Source: Alcaligenaceae bacterium (GTDB lineage Bacteria > Pseudomonadota > Gammaproteobacteria > Burkholderiales > Burkholderiaceae_B). Taken from it: 64,000 nucleotides of DNA. The stretch covers positions 1 through 64,000 of the forward strand of contig JACCES010000004.1 of assembly GCA_013416455.1 (NCBI GenBank). The letters run 5' to 3'. A program made the translations under genes and the position numbers. This document shows, one piece after another, positions 1 through 9,531 of this stretch. Under the pieces are notes generated by a model that was given only the letters and a program-made list of their open reading frames with translations, did no database searches and was not told the DNA's origin. Position 1 is the first letter of the stretch; each line of letters starts with the position of its first letter.

Positions 1-167
1 GCATGTACCAGGCCGGATTCAGGGCGCGGCGGCACCCAGCCGAAGGCGGTCATATCGGAGGCCGCGCCGGGCCGGAAGGAAAGGCGCTCCAGAGCGGCTT
101 CCAGGGATTCGGCCGTGATGTCCCAAGCGGGTGCGAGACGATAGATGCGAAGATTCTTGAACCACAT
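1..167 (-). CDS. rdgC: RdgC, recombination-associated protein (5' end only)
   Basis: RdgC is a nucleoid-associated DNA-binding protein that forms a ring-like dimer on duplex DNA and restrains RecA activity. Only the first 55 codons lie in the window; the gene runs off the left edge. The minus-strand ATG at 167-165 opens a frame without stops that starts MWFKNLRIYRL, followed by AWDITAESLEAAL and FGWVPPR. These are the typical RdgC N-terminal signatures (MWFKNL start, GWVPP motif). It is divergent from recA across a 577-bp gap, a sensible neighbour for a RecA modulator. The identification rests on the N-terminus alone but the motif is distinctive. Confidence 0.85.
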   Translation of the reverse strand, partial: MWFKNLRIYRLAPAWDITAESLEAALERLSFRPGAASDMTAFGWVPPRPESGLVH

Positions 168-644
168 GGAGAAATACCGGTGTGTAAAGGACGCGGCGCC
201 GTGGCCGGAGCCGGGCGACCCGCAAAGAAAGGGACTGATTGTATGCCGAACCGGAAGCGTGGCCGGAACAGCGGTTGAAAAAAGAAGGCCCGGAGCCTTG
301 TGGCTGCGGGCCGGAAAAACAGCCGTTGCCGTGACGATCTTGCTCGCGGGGCGCACGGCAGCGCTGATGGAAGGAGGATGCCGCCGTGAGGGCCATGCAA
401 GGCCGCCCGACGGGCTCCCGCCATGAAAATGATTCTAGGCCGTGGCCGCTGACGAACGCCTGAACAGGAAAAAATCCATCCGTGACAATGCGGACACGTT
501 TCCGTGGACTTGCACAGGCGCTTCCATGATGGTGCCCGGCGCGGCCGGTGTACGGCGCCGCAGCTGCCCCGTGACGGGCGCCGGCCGGGCGGGGGGGCTT
601 GCGCGGCGCACATTCAGGCCGGCCATCCGGAAAACCGCCCATAT
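168..644. other. rdgC-recA intergenic region with possible minus-strand transcript
   Basis: This gap contains no convincing conserved protein gene. On the minus strand it ends in a good intrinsic terminator (287-312 plus T-run), and its other end lies under the AT-rich LexA-box region. That region also reads as a weak minus-strand promoter (TTGCAT at 675-670, 16-bp spacer, TATAAA at 653-648). A transcript of about 365 nt from near 641 to near 276 is therefore possible. The only open frame near its 5' end is 63 codons (626 down to 435), basic and proline-rich, resembling nothing I recognise. An untranslated RNA or simple read-through are both possible. Confidence 0.3.
275..312 (-). terminator. 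Rho-independent terminator, minus strand
   Basis: Positions 287-312 form a near-perfect hairpin: GGCCCG pairs with CGGGCC and an inner AGCC pairs with GGCT around a TTGT loop. Read on the minus strand it is followed at once by TTCTTTTTTC (286-277), a proper U-tract. On the plus strand it is followed by A-rich sequence instead, so it can only work for minus-strand transcription. No known gene lies just upstream of it on that strand. Confidence 0.65.
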
Positions 645-660
645 CTGTTTATATATACAG
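645..660. promoter_or_regulatory. LexA box (SOS operator) of recA
   Basis: The 16-mer at 645-660 is CTG-N10-CAG with an alternating T/A core, one base away from the ideal CTGTATATATATACAG. It lies 85 bp before the recA start and directly abuts a TATAAT hexamer, so LexA bound here would block the recA promoter. The site is palindromic and could also control divergent transcription toward rdgC. Confidence 0.9.
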
Positions 661-666
661 TATAAT
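661..666 (+). promoter_or_regulatory. recA -10 element
   Basis: A perfect TATAAT hexamer begins one base after the LexA box. No clear TTGACA-like -35 is found 16-18 bp upstream; the region there is GC-rich. Transcription would start near 673, leaving a leader of about 70 nt before the recA ATG. The position fits a LexA-repressed promoter. Confidence 0.6.
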
Positions 667-744
667 TTGATGCAATAATTGTCGGCATCCAGCCGGCGCC
701 CGTGCGCGCCGCAGCGCCCTCACAGTCATCAGCAAGGATCCTAA

Positions 745-1815
745 ATGGACGACAAAACCACCAAGGCAGCCAATCCCGAACGAGCCAAGGCGCTTGCCGC
801 CGCACTGTCGCAGATCGAAAAGCAGTTCGGCAAGGGTTCGGTCATGCGCTATGGCGACGACAAGATCGAGCACGACATCCAAGTGGTGTCCACCGGGTCC
901 ATGGGGCTCGACATCGCGCTTGGCGTCGGCGGCCTGCCGCGGGGCCGCGTCATCGAGGTCTACGGTCCGGAATCCTCGGGCAAGACCACGCTCACGCTGC
1001 AGGTCATTGCCGAAATGCAGAAGCTCGGCGGCACCTGCGCCTTCATCGACGCCGAACACGCGCTCGACGTCCAGTACGCCTCCAAGCTCGGGGTCAACCT
1101 CGAAGACCTGCTCATCTCCCAGCCCGACACCGGCGAGCAGGCGCTCGAAATCACCGACGCCCTGGTGCGTTCGGGTTCCGTCGACCTCATCGTGATCGAC
1201 TCCGTGGCGGCCCTCACGCCCAAGGCGGAAATCGAAGGCGACATGGGCGATTCCCTGCCCGGCCTGCAGGCCCGCCTCATGAGCCAGGCGCTGCGCAAGC
1301 TCACCGCCACCATCAAGCGCGCCAACTGCATGGTGATCTTCATCAACCAGATCCGCATGAAGATCGGCGTCATGTTCGGCAACCCCGAAACCACCACGGG
1401 CGGCAATGCGCTGAAGTTCTATTCCTCCGTCCGGCTCGACATCCGCCGCATCGGCGCCATCAAGAAGGGCGACGAGGTCATCGGCAACGAAACCCGTGTC
1501 AAGGTGGTGAAGAACAAGGTGGCGCCTCCCTTCAAGCAGGCCGAATTCGACATCATGTATGGCGCGGGCATCTCCCGCGAAGGCGAAATCATCGATCTTG
1601 GCGTCCAGGCGGGCATCGTCGACAAGGCCGGCGCCTGGTTCAGCTATAGCGGCACCCGCATCGGCCAGGGTCGCGACAACGTTCGCGAATACCTCAAAGA
1701 ACACCCCGAAATGGCGCTCGAAATCGAAAACCGCGTGCGCGAGAGCCTGGGTGTGGCTCTGCAGCCGGGTTCGGCCGGCGCGGCCCTGCCCGCCCCCGGC
1801 CCGGCCGGCGAATAG
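745..1815 (+). CDS. recA: RecA recombinase
   Basis: RecA forms ATP-dependent filaments on single-stranded DNA, drives homologous strand exchange and stimulates LexA self-cleavage. The 356-residue protein has the usual bacterial length. Walker A GPESSGKT is at residues 74-81. The Walker B/core region reads [10 protein letters not shown], loop L1 contains EGDMGDS, and loop L2 contains [13 protein letters not shown]. The tail is short and rich in Pro/Gly/Ala rather than strongly acidic. The start is set by ATG 745 behind AAGGA. A LexA box 85 bp upstream makes it SOS-inducible. recX follows 18 bp later, the classical operon partner. Confidence 0.99.
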   Translation: MDDKTTKAANPERAKALAAALSQIEKQFGKGSVMRYGDDKIEHDIQVVSTGSMGLDIALGVGGLPRGRVIEVYGPESSGKTTLTLQVIAEMQKLGGTCAFIDAEHALDVQYASKLGVNLEDLLISQPDTGEQALEITDALVRSGSVDLIVIDSVAALTPKAEIEGDMGDSLPGLQARLMSQALRKLTATIKRANCMVIFINQIRMKIGVMFGNPETTTGGNALKFYSSVRLDIRRIGAIKKGDEVIGNETRVKVVKNKVAPPFKQAEFDIMYGAGISREGEIIDLGVQAGIVDKAGAWFSYSGTRIGQGRDNVREYLKEHPEMALEIENRVRESLGVALQPGSAGAALPAPGPAGE

Positions 1816-1833
1816 GCGGCCCGGGGGCGGGCA

Positions 1834-2325
1834 ATGGCGGGCATCGGCGGCGCGATTTCCCTCAAGGCCAGGGCCATCGGCCTGCTGTCCCGGCGCGAAC
1901 ACTCGCGCAGCGAACTGCAGCGCAAGCTCGCCGCGCATTGCGACGATGCCGCCGAACTCGAACAATTGCTTGGCTGGCTCGAAACAGGCGGCTGGCTTTC
2001 CCAGGAACGCTTTGCGGAAAGCATCGTCCACCGCCGGGCCTCCCGCCATGGCGCACGCCGCATCATGCACGAACTGCGCCAGCACGAGCTGCCTGAAGAC
2101 ATCATCGCCGACGTCGCCGAAAACCTGCGCGCCACCGAACTGGAACGCGCCCAGGCCGTCTGGTCCAGGCGCTTCGGCTCGCCGCCGGCGGACGCCCGGG
2201 AATACGCCCGGCAGTCACGCTACCTGGCCGCCCGTGGTTTTTCTCCCGATTGTCTGCGCCGCATCCTGGCGGGCGGGGGCTTCGATCCGGAAGATGATCC
2301 GCCACCTCCCGACGAACCCTGTTGA
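1834..2325 (+). CDS. recX: RecX, regulator of RecA
   Basis: RecX binds along the RecA filament groove and limits filament extension and co-protease activity. The 163-residue product matches the family's usual 150-170. It carries the RecX helical-repeat signatures: KARAIGLLSRREHSRSEL near the N-terminus, LQERFAE-like (GWLSQERFAES) in the first repeat, and the C-terminal YLAARGFSPDCLRRIL. It starts 18 bp after the recA stop and is probably cotranscribed from the LexA-controlled promoter, so RecA and its modulator rise together in SOS. Confidence 0.93.
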   Translation: MAGIGGAISLKARAIGLLSRREHSRSELQRKLAAHCDDAAELEQLLGWLETGGWLSQERFAESIVHRRASRHGARRIMHELRQHELPEDIIADVAENLRATELERAQAVWSRRFGSPPADAREYARQSRYLAARGFSPDCLRRILAGGGFDPEDDPPPPDEPC

Positions 2326-2380
2326 CGCGGGCGGGCTTCGTGTCTTCGCGGCCGGCTTTCCCTTCAGGGTTATCAGCTCT

Positions 2381-2407
2381 TTCACACGGCGATGCCTGCG
2401 CTATACT
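2381..2407 (+). promoter_or_regulatory. Possible promoter for the DUF2889 gene
   Basis: TTCACA (2381-2386) and TATACT (2402-2407) each match five of six sigma-70 consensus bases. The 15-bp spacer is shorter than ideal, so this is only a weak prediction. It lies in the 115-bp gap after recX and 34 bp before the chosen ATG. Confidence 0.3.
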
Positions 2408-2440
2408 TAGACGGTTTTTTTCGACCCATTGTCCTTGCCC

Positions 2441-3025
2441 ATGCCTTTTCCCGCCCCGGAAGTCGAACGCGAAGCGTTGCATACGCGCACAGTGCGCGTC
2501 GATGCCTACGCCCGTGCCGATGGCCAGTGGGATCTCGACGCGGAACTCATCGACTTCAAGCATTACGATTTTCCCCGCAGGGCGGGAAAAAACGGTGTGC
2601 AGCGCGCCGGCGATCCCGTGCATCACTTGTTCCTGCGCATCACTTTCGATGAAAGCTTCACGATCACGGCGGCGCGAGCCAGTTACGAGGCGGCGCCCTA
2701 CGAGCAGCAATGCACCGGCATTGCACCCGCCTACGATGCCCTGGTCGGCATGAATCTGCTGAAGGGCTTCCGCGACACGGTGAAGCGGCGGTTTGCCCGC
2801 TCGGCCGGCTGTACGCACATGACCGAGCTGTCGTATGTGCTGCCCACCGCCGCCATTCAGTCGTTGTCCGGCAGGCGGCGCCAGCAGCAGGAAACCGGCC
2901 AGGATCAGAGGCGTCCCTTTCAGCTCGGGGGTTGCCATGCGCTCAGGATGGATGGGCCGGTAGCGAAAGAGTTTTATCCCAAGTGGTATGTCACGCCGGT
3001 GGCCGAGACCCAGTCCGATGGGTGA
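2441..3025 (+). CDS. DUF2889 family protein, function unknown
   Basis: The 194-residue protein fits the DUF2889 family, whose biochemical role is not known. Matching features are the opening ReALHTRTVRVDAYARADGQWD, the segment DAELIDFKHYDFP, the central PAYDALVGMNLLKGF, and the conserved GCTHMTEL followed by PTAAIQSL. No signal peptide or membrane segment is visible. ATG 2441 is preferred; a TTG four codons upstream (2429) is also in frame. It stands alone between recX and sucC, with its own possible promoter. The C-terminal third is basic and Gln-rich. Confidence 0.75.
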   Translation: MPFPAPEVEREALHTRTVRVDAYARADGQWDLDAELIDFKHYDFPRRAGKNGVQRAGDPVHHLFLRITFDESFTITAARASYEAAPYEQQCTGIAPAYDALVGMNLLKGFRDTVKRRFARSAGCTHMTELSYVLPTAAIQSLSGRRRQQQETGQDQRRPFQLGGCHALRMDGPVAKEFYPKWYVTPVAETQSDG

Positions 3026-3100
3026 CCCATGCCTTTGCGCGCATGTGGTCGCGGGCGGCGGCGCTACGTTAAATCCATTTCTACGTCTGACAGGTAATCA

Positions 3101-4264
<1,164 letters not shown>

Positions 4265-4283
4265 GCTCAGCAAGGATTCATAC

Positions 4284-5165
4284 ATGTCGATTCTCATCAA
4301 TAAAGATACCAAGGTCATCACCCAGGGCATCACCGGCAAGACCGGGCAGTTCCATACCCGCATGTGCCGCGAGTACGCGAACGGCCGCGCCGCCTTCGTG
4401 GCCGGCGTGCACCCGAAGAAGGCCGGTGAGGACTTCGAAGGCGTTCCCATCTACGCCAGCGTGAAGGATGCCAGGGACGCCACCGGCGCCACCGTGTCGG
4501 TCATCTATGTACCGCCCGCCGGCGCGGCCGACGCCATCTGGGAAGCCGTGGATGCCGACCTGGATCTCGTCATCTGCATCACCGAAGGCATTCCCGTCCG
4601 CGACATGGCGATTGTGCGCAACCGCATGCGCGCCGAAAACAAGAAAACGCTGCTGCTGGGCCCCAATTGCCCCGGCCTGATCACGCCCGATGAAATCAAG
4701 ATCGGCATCATGCCCGGCCACATCCATCGCAAGGGCCGTATCGGCATCGTCAGCCGTTCCGGCACGCTGACCTACGAAGCCGTGGCGCAGGTCACCGACC
4801 TGGGACTGGGCCAGTCGAGCGCCGTGGGCATCGGCGGCGACCCCATCAACGGCCTGAAGCACGTCGATGTGCTCCGGATGTTCAATGACGACCCGGATAC
4901 CGATGCAGTCATCATGATCGGTGAAATCGGCGGCCCGGACGAAGTCCAGGCCGCCGAATGGGCCAAGGACAACATGAAGAAGCCCGTGGTGGGCTTCATT
5001 GCCGGCGTCACGGCGCCTCCCGGAAAACGCATGGGTCATGCCGGCGCGCTCATTTCCGGCGGCGCCGATACCGCCGACGCCAAGCTCGAAGTCATGGAAG
5101 CTTGCGGTATCCGTACTACCCGCGATCCATCCGAAATGGGCAAACTGCTCAAGTCGGTGCTGTAA
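4284..5165 (+). CDS. sucD: Succinyl-CoA synthetase, alpha subunit
   Basis: SucD binds CoA and carries the histidine that is phosphorylated during catalysis. From ATG 4284 (AAGGA eight bases upstream) the product is 293 residues, close to the family norm. The N-terminus [21 protein letters not shown] leads into a Rossmann CoA-binding fold. GPNCPG and the [10 protein letters not shown] motif with active-site His near residue 252 are intact. An in-frame ATG 39 bp upstream overlaps sucC and is not needed. A strong hairpin at 5171-5195 closes the transcript. Confidence 0.98.
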   Translation: MSILINKDTKVITQGITGKTGQFHTRMCREYANGRAAFVAGVHPKKAGEDFEGVPIYASVKDARDATGATVSVIYVPPAGAADAIWEAVDADLDLVICITEGIPVRDMAIVRNRMRAENKKTLLLGPNCPGLITPDEIKIGIMPGHIHRKGRIGIVSRSGTLTYEAVAQVTDLGLGQSSAVGIGGDPINGLKHVDVLRMFNDDPDTDAVIMIGEIGGPDEVQAAEWAKDNMKKPVVGFIAGVTAPPGKRMGHAGALISGGADTADAKLEVMEACGIRTTRDPSEMGKLLKSVL

Positions 5166-5170
5166 GTATT

Positions 5171-5195
5171 GGGTGCCCGCCACAAGCGGGCACCC
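5171..5195 (+). terminator. Hairpin after sucD
   Basis: A perfect 10-bp stem (GGGTGCCCGC pairing with GCGGGCACCC) with a 5-nt CACAA loop starts five bases after the sucD stop. No T-run follows on either strand, so it may be a Rho-assisted or mRNA-stabilising stem rather than a textbook intrinsic terminator. Confidence 0.6.
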
Positions 5196-5359
5196 ACATG
5201 CTGCATGCCGTCTTCCCGTGGAAGGCAGTATGCTCGCAGGGCCTTGCGGCGATCCTTACAAGAAGCTGAATTATAATGGCCCGCTTTTTGCACCCAGCGT
5301 ACCCGGTTGCGCGTGGGCCTGTGTATCTTCTTAACGCCTCTAGGCAAACGGAAACACCT

Positions 5360-6082
5360 ATGGTTGAATTTTTTCAGATGCTCCATTGGGGAGCCCTCTT
5401 TCAGATCATCCTGATCGACATCCTGCTCGGTGGCGACAATGCCGTCATCATCGCGCTGGCATGCCGCAACCTGCCCGCAAAACAGCGCATGAAGGGCATT
5501 CTTTGGGGGACGGTGGGCGCCATTGCCATGCGCGTCGTGCTCATTGCCTTCGCACTGGCTTTGCTTGACATCCCTTTCCTGAAGATCGTTGGCGGCGCGC
5601 TGCTGCTGTGGATCGGCATCAAGCTGCTGGTGCCCCAGGAAGACGCGCACGGTAATGTAACGAGCGGCACTACTGTCTGGGCCGCGGTCAAGACGATTCT
5701 GATCGCCGACCTGGTCATGAGTCTGGACAACGTGATCGCCATTGCCGGTGCGGCACAGAACACTCATGCCGACCACCAGATCTATTATGTGATCTTCGGC
5801 CTGGTCGTCAGCGTGCCGATCATCATCTGGGGCAGCACACTCGTGCTCAAGCTTATCGACCGCTTCCCGCTGGTCGTCACTTTCGGCGCGGGCCTGCTGG
5901 GCTGGATCGCGGGCGGCATGCTGGTGACCGACGTCTTCATCATCAATCAGGTCGGTGAAATCAGCACCATGGTCAAGATTGCCGCCGAAGTCATCGGTGT
6001 GATTTTCGTCATCGGGCTGGGCAAGTGGATTGCATCGCGCCGGGCGGCTCCCAAGCAGAGCGAACTCAATGAGTCTGTTTAA
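5360..6082 (+). CDS. TerC family integral membrane protein
   Basis: TerC-family proteins are inner-membrane proteins linked to tellurite resistance and, in characterised members, manganese efflux. The 240-residue protein has about seven hydrophobic helices. Two Asp-containing motifs typical of the family are seen in membrane segments: ILIDILLGGDNAV near residues 17-29 and DLVMSLDNVIAIAG near 117-130. ATG 5360 begins MVEFFQML; the reading frame extends upstream but that part is not conserved in type. A TATAAT at 5272-5277 may be its -10. I looked for a yybP-ykoY manganese riboswitch in the 194-bp leader and did not find one. Confidence 0.88.
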   Translation: MVEFFQMLHWGALFQIILIDILLGGDNAVIIALACRNLPAKQRMKGILWGTVGAIAMRVVLIAFALALLDIPFLKIVGGALLLWIGIKLLVPQEDAHGNVTSGTTVWAAVKTILIADLVMSLDNVIAIAGAAQNTHADHQIYYVIFGLVVSVPIIIWGSTLVLKLIDRFPLVVTFGAGLLGWIAGGMLVTDVFIINQVGEISTMVKIAAEVIGVIFVIGLGKWIASRRAAPKQSELNESV

Positions 6083-6194
6083 GTCGTCCGATCCCAACAA
6101 GCCGGAAAAGGGCCTGTCGCTGCTGCAGGGCCTGGGTATCCTGGCCATCATCGGCATTGTGCTGGCCATCCTTTTCGGCTACCTGGCGGGGTGA
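6069..6194 (+). CDS. Small hydrophobic single-span membrane protein (41 aa)
   Basis: ATG 6069 opens a 41-codon frame that overlaps the terC 3' end by 14 bp in another frame and stops at TGA 6192-6194, two bases before hemC. The product is [15 protein letters not shown] followed by one long hydrophobic stretch (residues 18-41: [20 protein letters not shown]). This is a short polar lysine-rich head and one membrane helix. Tight packing between two genes on the same strand supports translation. I do not recognise a family; it may be a partner of TerC or of unrelated function. Confidence 0.6.
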   Translation: MSLFKSSDPNKPEKGLSLLQGLGILAIIGIVLAILFGYLAG

Positions 6195-6196
6195 TC

Positions 6197-7135
6197 ATGT
6201 CCACTCCCGACAGGCTCGTGATCGCCACCCGCGCCAGCCGGCTCGCCCTATGGCAGGCCGAGCATGTGCAGGCGCGGCTTCAGGCCCTTTATCCCGAGTG
6301 TGAAGTGGTCCTGCTGAAGATGACGACCCGCGGCGACCAGATCCTTGACCGCACGCTTTCCAAGGTGGGCGGCAAGGGCCTGTTCGTCAAGGAACTGGAA
6401 ACGGCCCTGCTGGACGGCAGGGCCGATCTCGCCGTGCACTCGCTCAAGGATGTTCCCGTCGACCTGCAGAGCCCCTTCAGCCTGCCCGTCATCATGGAAC
6501 GCGACGACCCACGCGATGCCTTCGTCTCCAATCTCCACGCCTCGCTGGATGATCTTCCGACGGGCGCGGTGATCGGCACGTCCAGCCTGCGGCGCGAGGC
6601 GCAGCTGCGCGCCCGCTATCCGCGGCTCGTCGTCAGGCCCTTGCGCGGCAATCTCGATACACGGCTGGGCAAGCTCGACAAGGGCGAATACGACGCCATC
6701 ATTCTGGCCGCCGCCGGCCTGCGGCGCCTGGGTCTTGCCGAACGCATCCGCAGCCTGCTCGATCCGTCGGTCAGCCTGCCCGCCGCGGGGCAGGGCGCGC
6801 TGGGCATCGAGATCCTCGAATCGCGCGACGAACTCGCGGGCTGGCTGCGGCCGCTGATCTGCGCCGAAACGGCGGCCTGCGCCCTTGCCGAGCGGGCGGT
6901 TTCACGCGTGCTGGGCGGCTCTTGCCAAGTGCCCCTGGCCGCCTACGCGCAGCTGGACGGCGGCAGGCTCACCGTCGACGCGCTGGTTGCCGAACCCGAC
7001 GGCAGCCGCATCGTGCGCAGCCGCCAGGCCGGCGATGCCGCCCAAGCCCTGGCGCTGGGCGAAACGGCCGCGCGCCAGCTGCTCGACCAGGGGGCGGACA
7101 CCATCCTGGCGCGTCTGCTGCCGCCCACGGCCTGA
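6197..7135 (+). CDS. hemC: Porphobilinogen deaminase (hydroxymethylbilane synthase)
   Basis: HemC joins four porphobilinogen molecules into hydroxymethylbilane in heme synthesis, using a covalently held dipyrromethane cofactor. From ATG 6197 the protein is 312 residues, the normal size. It begins with the substrate-binding [16 protein letters not shown] and contains KGLFVKELE, the active-site AVHSLKDVP (Asp84), GTSSLRR and RGNLDTRL. The cofactor-attachment Cys243 lies in [15 protein letters not shown] two codons upstream is an alternative start. It heads the hemC-hemD-hemX-hemY run. Confidence 0.98.
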   Translation: MSTPDRLVIATRASRLALWQAEHVQARLQALYPECEVVLLKMTTRGDQILDRTLSKVGGKGLFVKELETALLDGRADLAVHSLKDVPVDLQSPFSLPVIMERDDPRDAFVSNLHASLDDLPTGAVIGTSSLRREAQLRARYPRLVVRPLRGNLDTRLGKLDKGEYDAIILAAAGLRRLGLAERIRSLLDPSVSLPAAGQGALGIEILESRDELAGWLRPLICAETAACALAERAVSRVLGGSCQVPLAAYAQLDGGRLTVDALVAEPDGSRIVRSRQAGDAAQALALGETAARQLLDQGADTILARLLPPTA

Positions 7136-7152
7136 GCGCCGCCCAGGCCGTG

Positions 7153-7977
7153 ATGCGCGGCGACGCCTCCATCCAGGTTTTCCTGACCCGCCCCCGGGGC
7201 CGCAACGGCTCCGTGCCCGCGCGCCTGCGGGCGCTCGGCATGAGCGTTCACGAGCTGCCCGTCCTGGAGCTTCTGCCCCTGGTTCCATCGGTATTGCCAC
7301 GGCCGGGCGACTACGACGTGGTCGTGTTCGTGAGCCGCTATGCCGCGCAGCGCTATCTGCAGCTGCTGGCGGCGGCTGACGACAATCCGCCGCTGTGGCC
7401 GGCCGGCACGGTGGCGGCAACGGTGGGCGCGTCCAGCGCGCGGGCGCTGGGCCGGTCGGGGGCCGTGCCGGCCGCCTGCATCGTTCATCCGCCGGCCGAT
7501 GCCCCCGCCCAGGATTCCGAAACCCTGCTTGCCCTTCTGCTGGAGAAAGACACGCCACTGGGGCGCGTCCTCATCGTGCGGGGTTCGCAGGGCCGGGAAT
7601 GGCTGGGCCGGGCCCTGGAGGCGCGCGGCGCCCGGGTGGATTTCCTGCCTGTCTATGAAAGAGTGCCGGCCGCATGGCCCCCCGATGCGGAGGCCACGCT
7701 GTCCGCCGCGCTGTCCCGGCCGGCGCATAGCGTATTTCTGCTCACCAGCAGCGAGGGGGTCAGGGAATTGTCGCGCCGGCTCGATGAACTGAATCTGCGG
7801 GACGGCTGGCCGCACGCGGCCTTCGTTGTTATCCACGAACGCATCGGGGCAACGCTACAATCGGTGCTGGCGTCGACGCCGGGCACGAGTGTCCGAAGGT
7901 TGGAACTCTGTACGCCCGATGACGATTCCATTGTCCAGGCGATTCAAGCCGCGGCGGCATCAGCGGCTAAACCATAG
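7153..7977 (+). CDS. hemD: Uroporphyrinogen-III synthase
   Basis: HemD cyclises hydroxymethylbilane with inversion of ring D to give uroporphyrinogen III. The 274-residue protein shows the weakly conserved two-lobe pattern of the family: N-terminal VFLTRPRGRNGSV with LPVLELLPL, then VVFVSRYAAQRYL, GRVLIVRGSQGREWL and the typical C-terminal VFLLTSSEGVREL. It starts 17 bp after hemC. ATG 7153 is used; the overlapping GTG at 7150 is equally possible. Sequence divergence is normal for HemD, and the position after hemC makes the call safe. Confidence 0.93.
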   Translation: MRGDASIQVFLTRPRGRNGSVPARLRALGMSVHELPVLELLPLVPSVLPRPGDYDVVVFVSRYAAQRYLQLLAAADDNPPLWPAGTVAATVGASSARALGRSGAVPAACIVHPPADAPAQDSETLLALLLEKDTPLGRVLIVRGSQGREWLGRALEARGARVDFLPVYERVPAAWPPDAEATLSAALSRPAHSVFLLTSSEGVRELSRRLDELNLRDGWPHAAFVVIHERIGATLQSVLASTPGTSVRRLELCTPDDDSIVQAIQAAAASAAKP

Positions 7978-7992
7978 GTTTACAATCCGGCC

Positions 7993-9528
7993 ATGACTGA
8001 CAAGAAAACTGAAACATCGCAAGGCGAGCGGGCCAGCTCCCAGACTCCGGTCCTGACGACGCCGGCGCACAAGAAGGCGCCGCCGCCGGGGGCGGCTGCG
8101 GGCAGGGGGGGGCGGTCCATGCTGGCGCCGGCGGCCTTGGTGCTGGCTTTGATTGCGGCGGGGCTTTCGGCGTCCGTTTGGCTGAGGCAGGGTCAGGTAC
8201 AGGATACGCAGGCGCAGTTCGGCACGCGCCTCGCATCCGGCGAACACGCCGCCGGCCAGGCCGAAACCCGGATCCGGGAAGCCCAGGAGCGGCTGCGGGA
8301 ACAGGAAGCCCGCCTCGGCGCCCTGCAAGAGCGGATGGACGAGTCCGCCGCCATCATCCGGGATCTCGACGAAGCCCTGCGCAACATGACTGATCGCGGT
8401 TCCGAACTGGTGCTGCTGAACGATGTCGATCATCTGGCAACCATTGCCCAGCAGCAGCTCGAACTGGGCGGCAACGTGCGCAATGCCATCGTGGCGCTCG
8501 AGTCCGCGCAGGCGCAGCTGGCGCGAGCCAATCGCCCGGCGCTGGCTTCGCTGCTGCAGACGGTCAACGGGGATCTCGATCGCCTGCGGGCCGCTTCCAC
8601 CATCGATGTGGCGGCGTTTTCCCGCCAGCTCGAAGAACTGGCGGTTCTGCTGTCCGAAGCGCCTCTGATCATGCCGGATGAAGCGGCTCGGCGCACGGGC
8701 CGGGCGGAACACTCCGCATTACGCGAACAGCCCGCGCCCACTGTGCCGCCGGCCGCCGGGGCGGAAGGCGCCTGGTGGGAACAGGCCTGGGCGACCACCC
8801 GCAAATGGTCGGGCGACGCATGGGGTTCGCTGCGCGAAGATCTCGGGCAGTTCATCGACGTCAGGCGGGTCGACGATGCCAGTGCGCTGCTCATGTCGCC
8901 CGATCAGGCCGCGCGGTTCCGCGAGAATCTGCGCACCCGCATCATGACGGCGCAACTGGCGCTGATGATGCGCCAGCCCCAGATCTGGCAGGCCGAGACG
9001 GAAGCCGTCGTGCGCGCCATCGAAACCCGCTACGACGAGGCTTCGCCAATGACCCGCAAGGCCCTGCGCCTGGCGCGCGGCATGGCCGATGTCTCCATCG
9101 ACGCCCAGCTGCCCACGGTCGACAACACCCTGCAGGCGCTGGACACGCTGCGTGAAGCACAGGCCCGCAGTTTCCGCGATGCTGATCCCGCCGTGGACGG
9201 GAACGGGCAGCCGCCGGCGGCCGAGGCCTCTGAAGCGGCCGCGGAAGGCGGCGCGGGCGTGTCCTCCAGCGGCGAAACGGATGGCGCCGGGGCGGGTGCC
9301 CACGGTGCGGCCGGCGAAGGCGGTCCGAACGAAGGTCTCGACGCTGGCAACGGCAATGCCCAGGGCGCCATGAACGGCGCCGCCGGCGCCGGGGAACCGG
9401 GCGGGGATGCCTCGGCCGATGGCGGCGCACAGGCAGCGCCGGCCGGCGAAGCGGGTGGGGCGCCAGTCCCCACGCCTGACGAAGCCGGGGCCGCGCGGCC
9501 GTCTCCGGAAGGCCGGACGGGAGACTGA
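7993..9528 (+). CDS. hemX: HemX-like membrane protein
   Basis: HemX proteins sit in the hem operon of many proteobacteria; the exact function is not settled. The 511-residue protein has a 30-residue charged N-terminus, one transmembrane helix (about residues 39-58, MLAPAALVLALIAAGLSAS), a long alpha-helical coiled region rich in Gln/Glu/Arg (about 60-230), and the conserved HemX core with VDHLATIAQQQLELGG and WGSLREDLGQFIDVRRV. The last 115 residues are a low-complexity Gly/Ala/Glu tail, unlike the compact end of the E. coli protein. It has no methyltransferase motifs despite names used in databases. hemY follows after 3 bp. Confidence 0.9.
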   Translation: MTDKKTETSQGERASSQTPVLTTPAHKKAPPPGAAAGRGGRSMLAPAALVLALIAAGLSASVWLRQGQVQDTQAQFGTRLASGEHAAGQAETRIREAQERLREQEARLGALQERMDESAAIIRDLDEALRNMTDRGSELVLLNDVDHLATIAQQQLELGGNVRNAIVALESAQAQLARANRPALASLLQTVNGDLDRLRAASTIDVAAFSRQLEELAVLLSEAPLIMPDEAARRTGRAEHSALREQPAPTVPPAAGAEGAWWEQAWATTRKWSGDAWGSLREDLGQFIDVRRVDDASALLMSPDQAARFRENLRTRIMTAQLALMMRQPQIWQAETEAVVRAIETRYDEASPMTRKALRLARGMADVSIDAQLPTVDNTLQALDTLREAQARSFRDADPAVDGNGQPPAAEASEAAAEGGAGVSSSGETDGAGAGAHGAAGEGGPNEGLDAGNGNAQGAMNGAAGAGEPGGDASADGGAQAAPAGEAGGAPVPTPDEAGAARPSPEGRTGD

Positions 9529-9531
9529 TCC

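Noticed and set aside
649-2085. Long open frame (478 codons) on the minus strand opposite recA-recX
   Set aside because: It mirrors the strong third-position GC bias of recA and recX; its protein is a shadow without family motifs or a ribosome-binding site.
5166-5359. Possible yybP-ykoY manganese riboswitch upstream of terC
   Set aside because: Some terC/alx genes have one, but the conserved GGGGAGUA and CGUCAACGAC-type segments are not present here.
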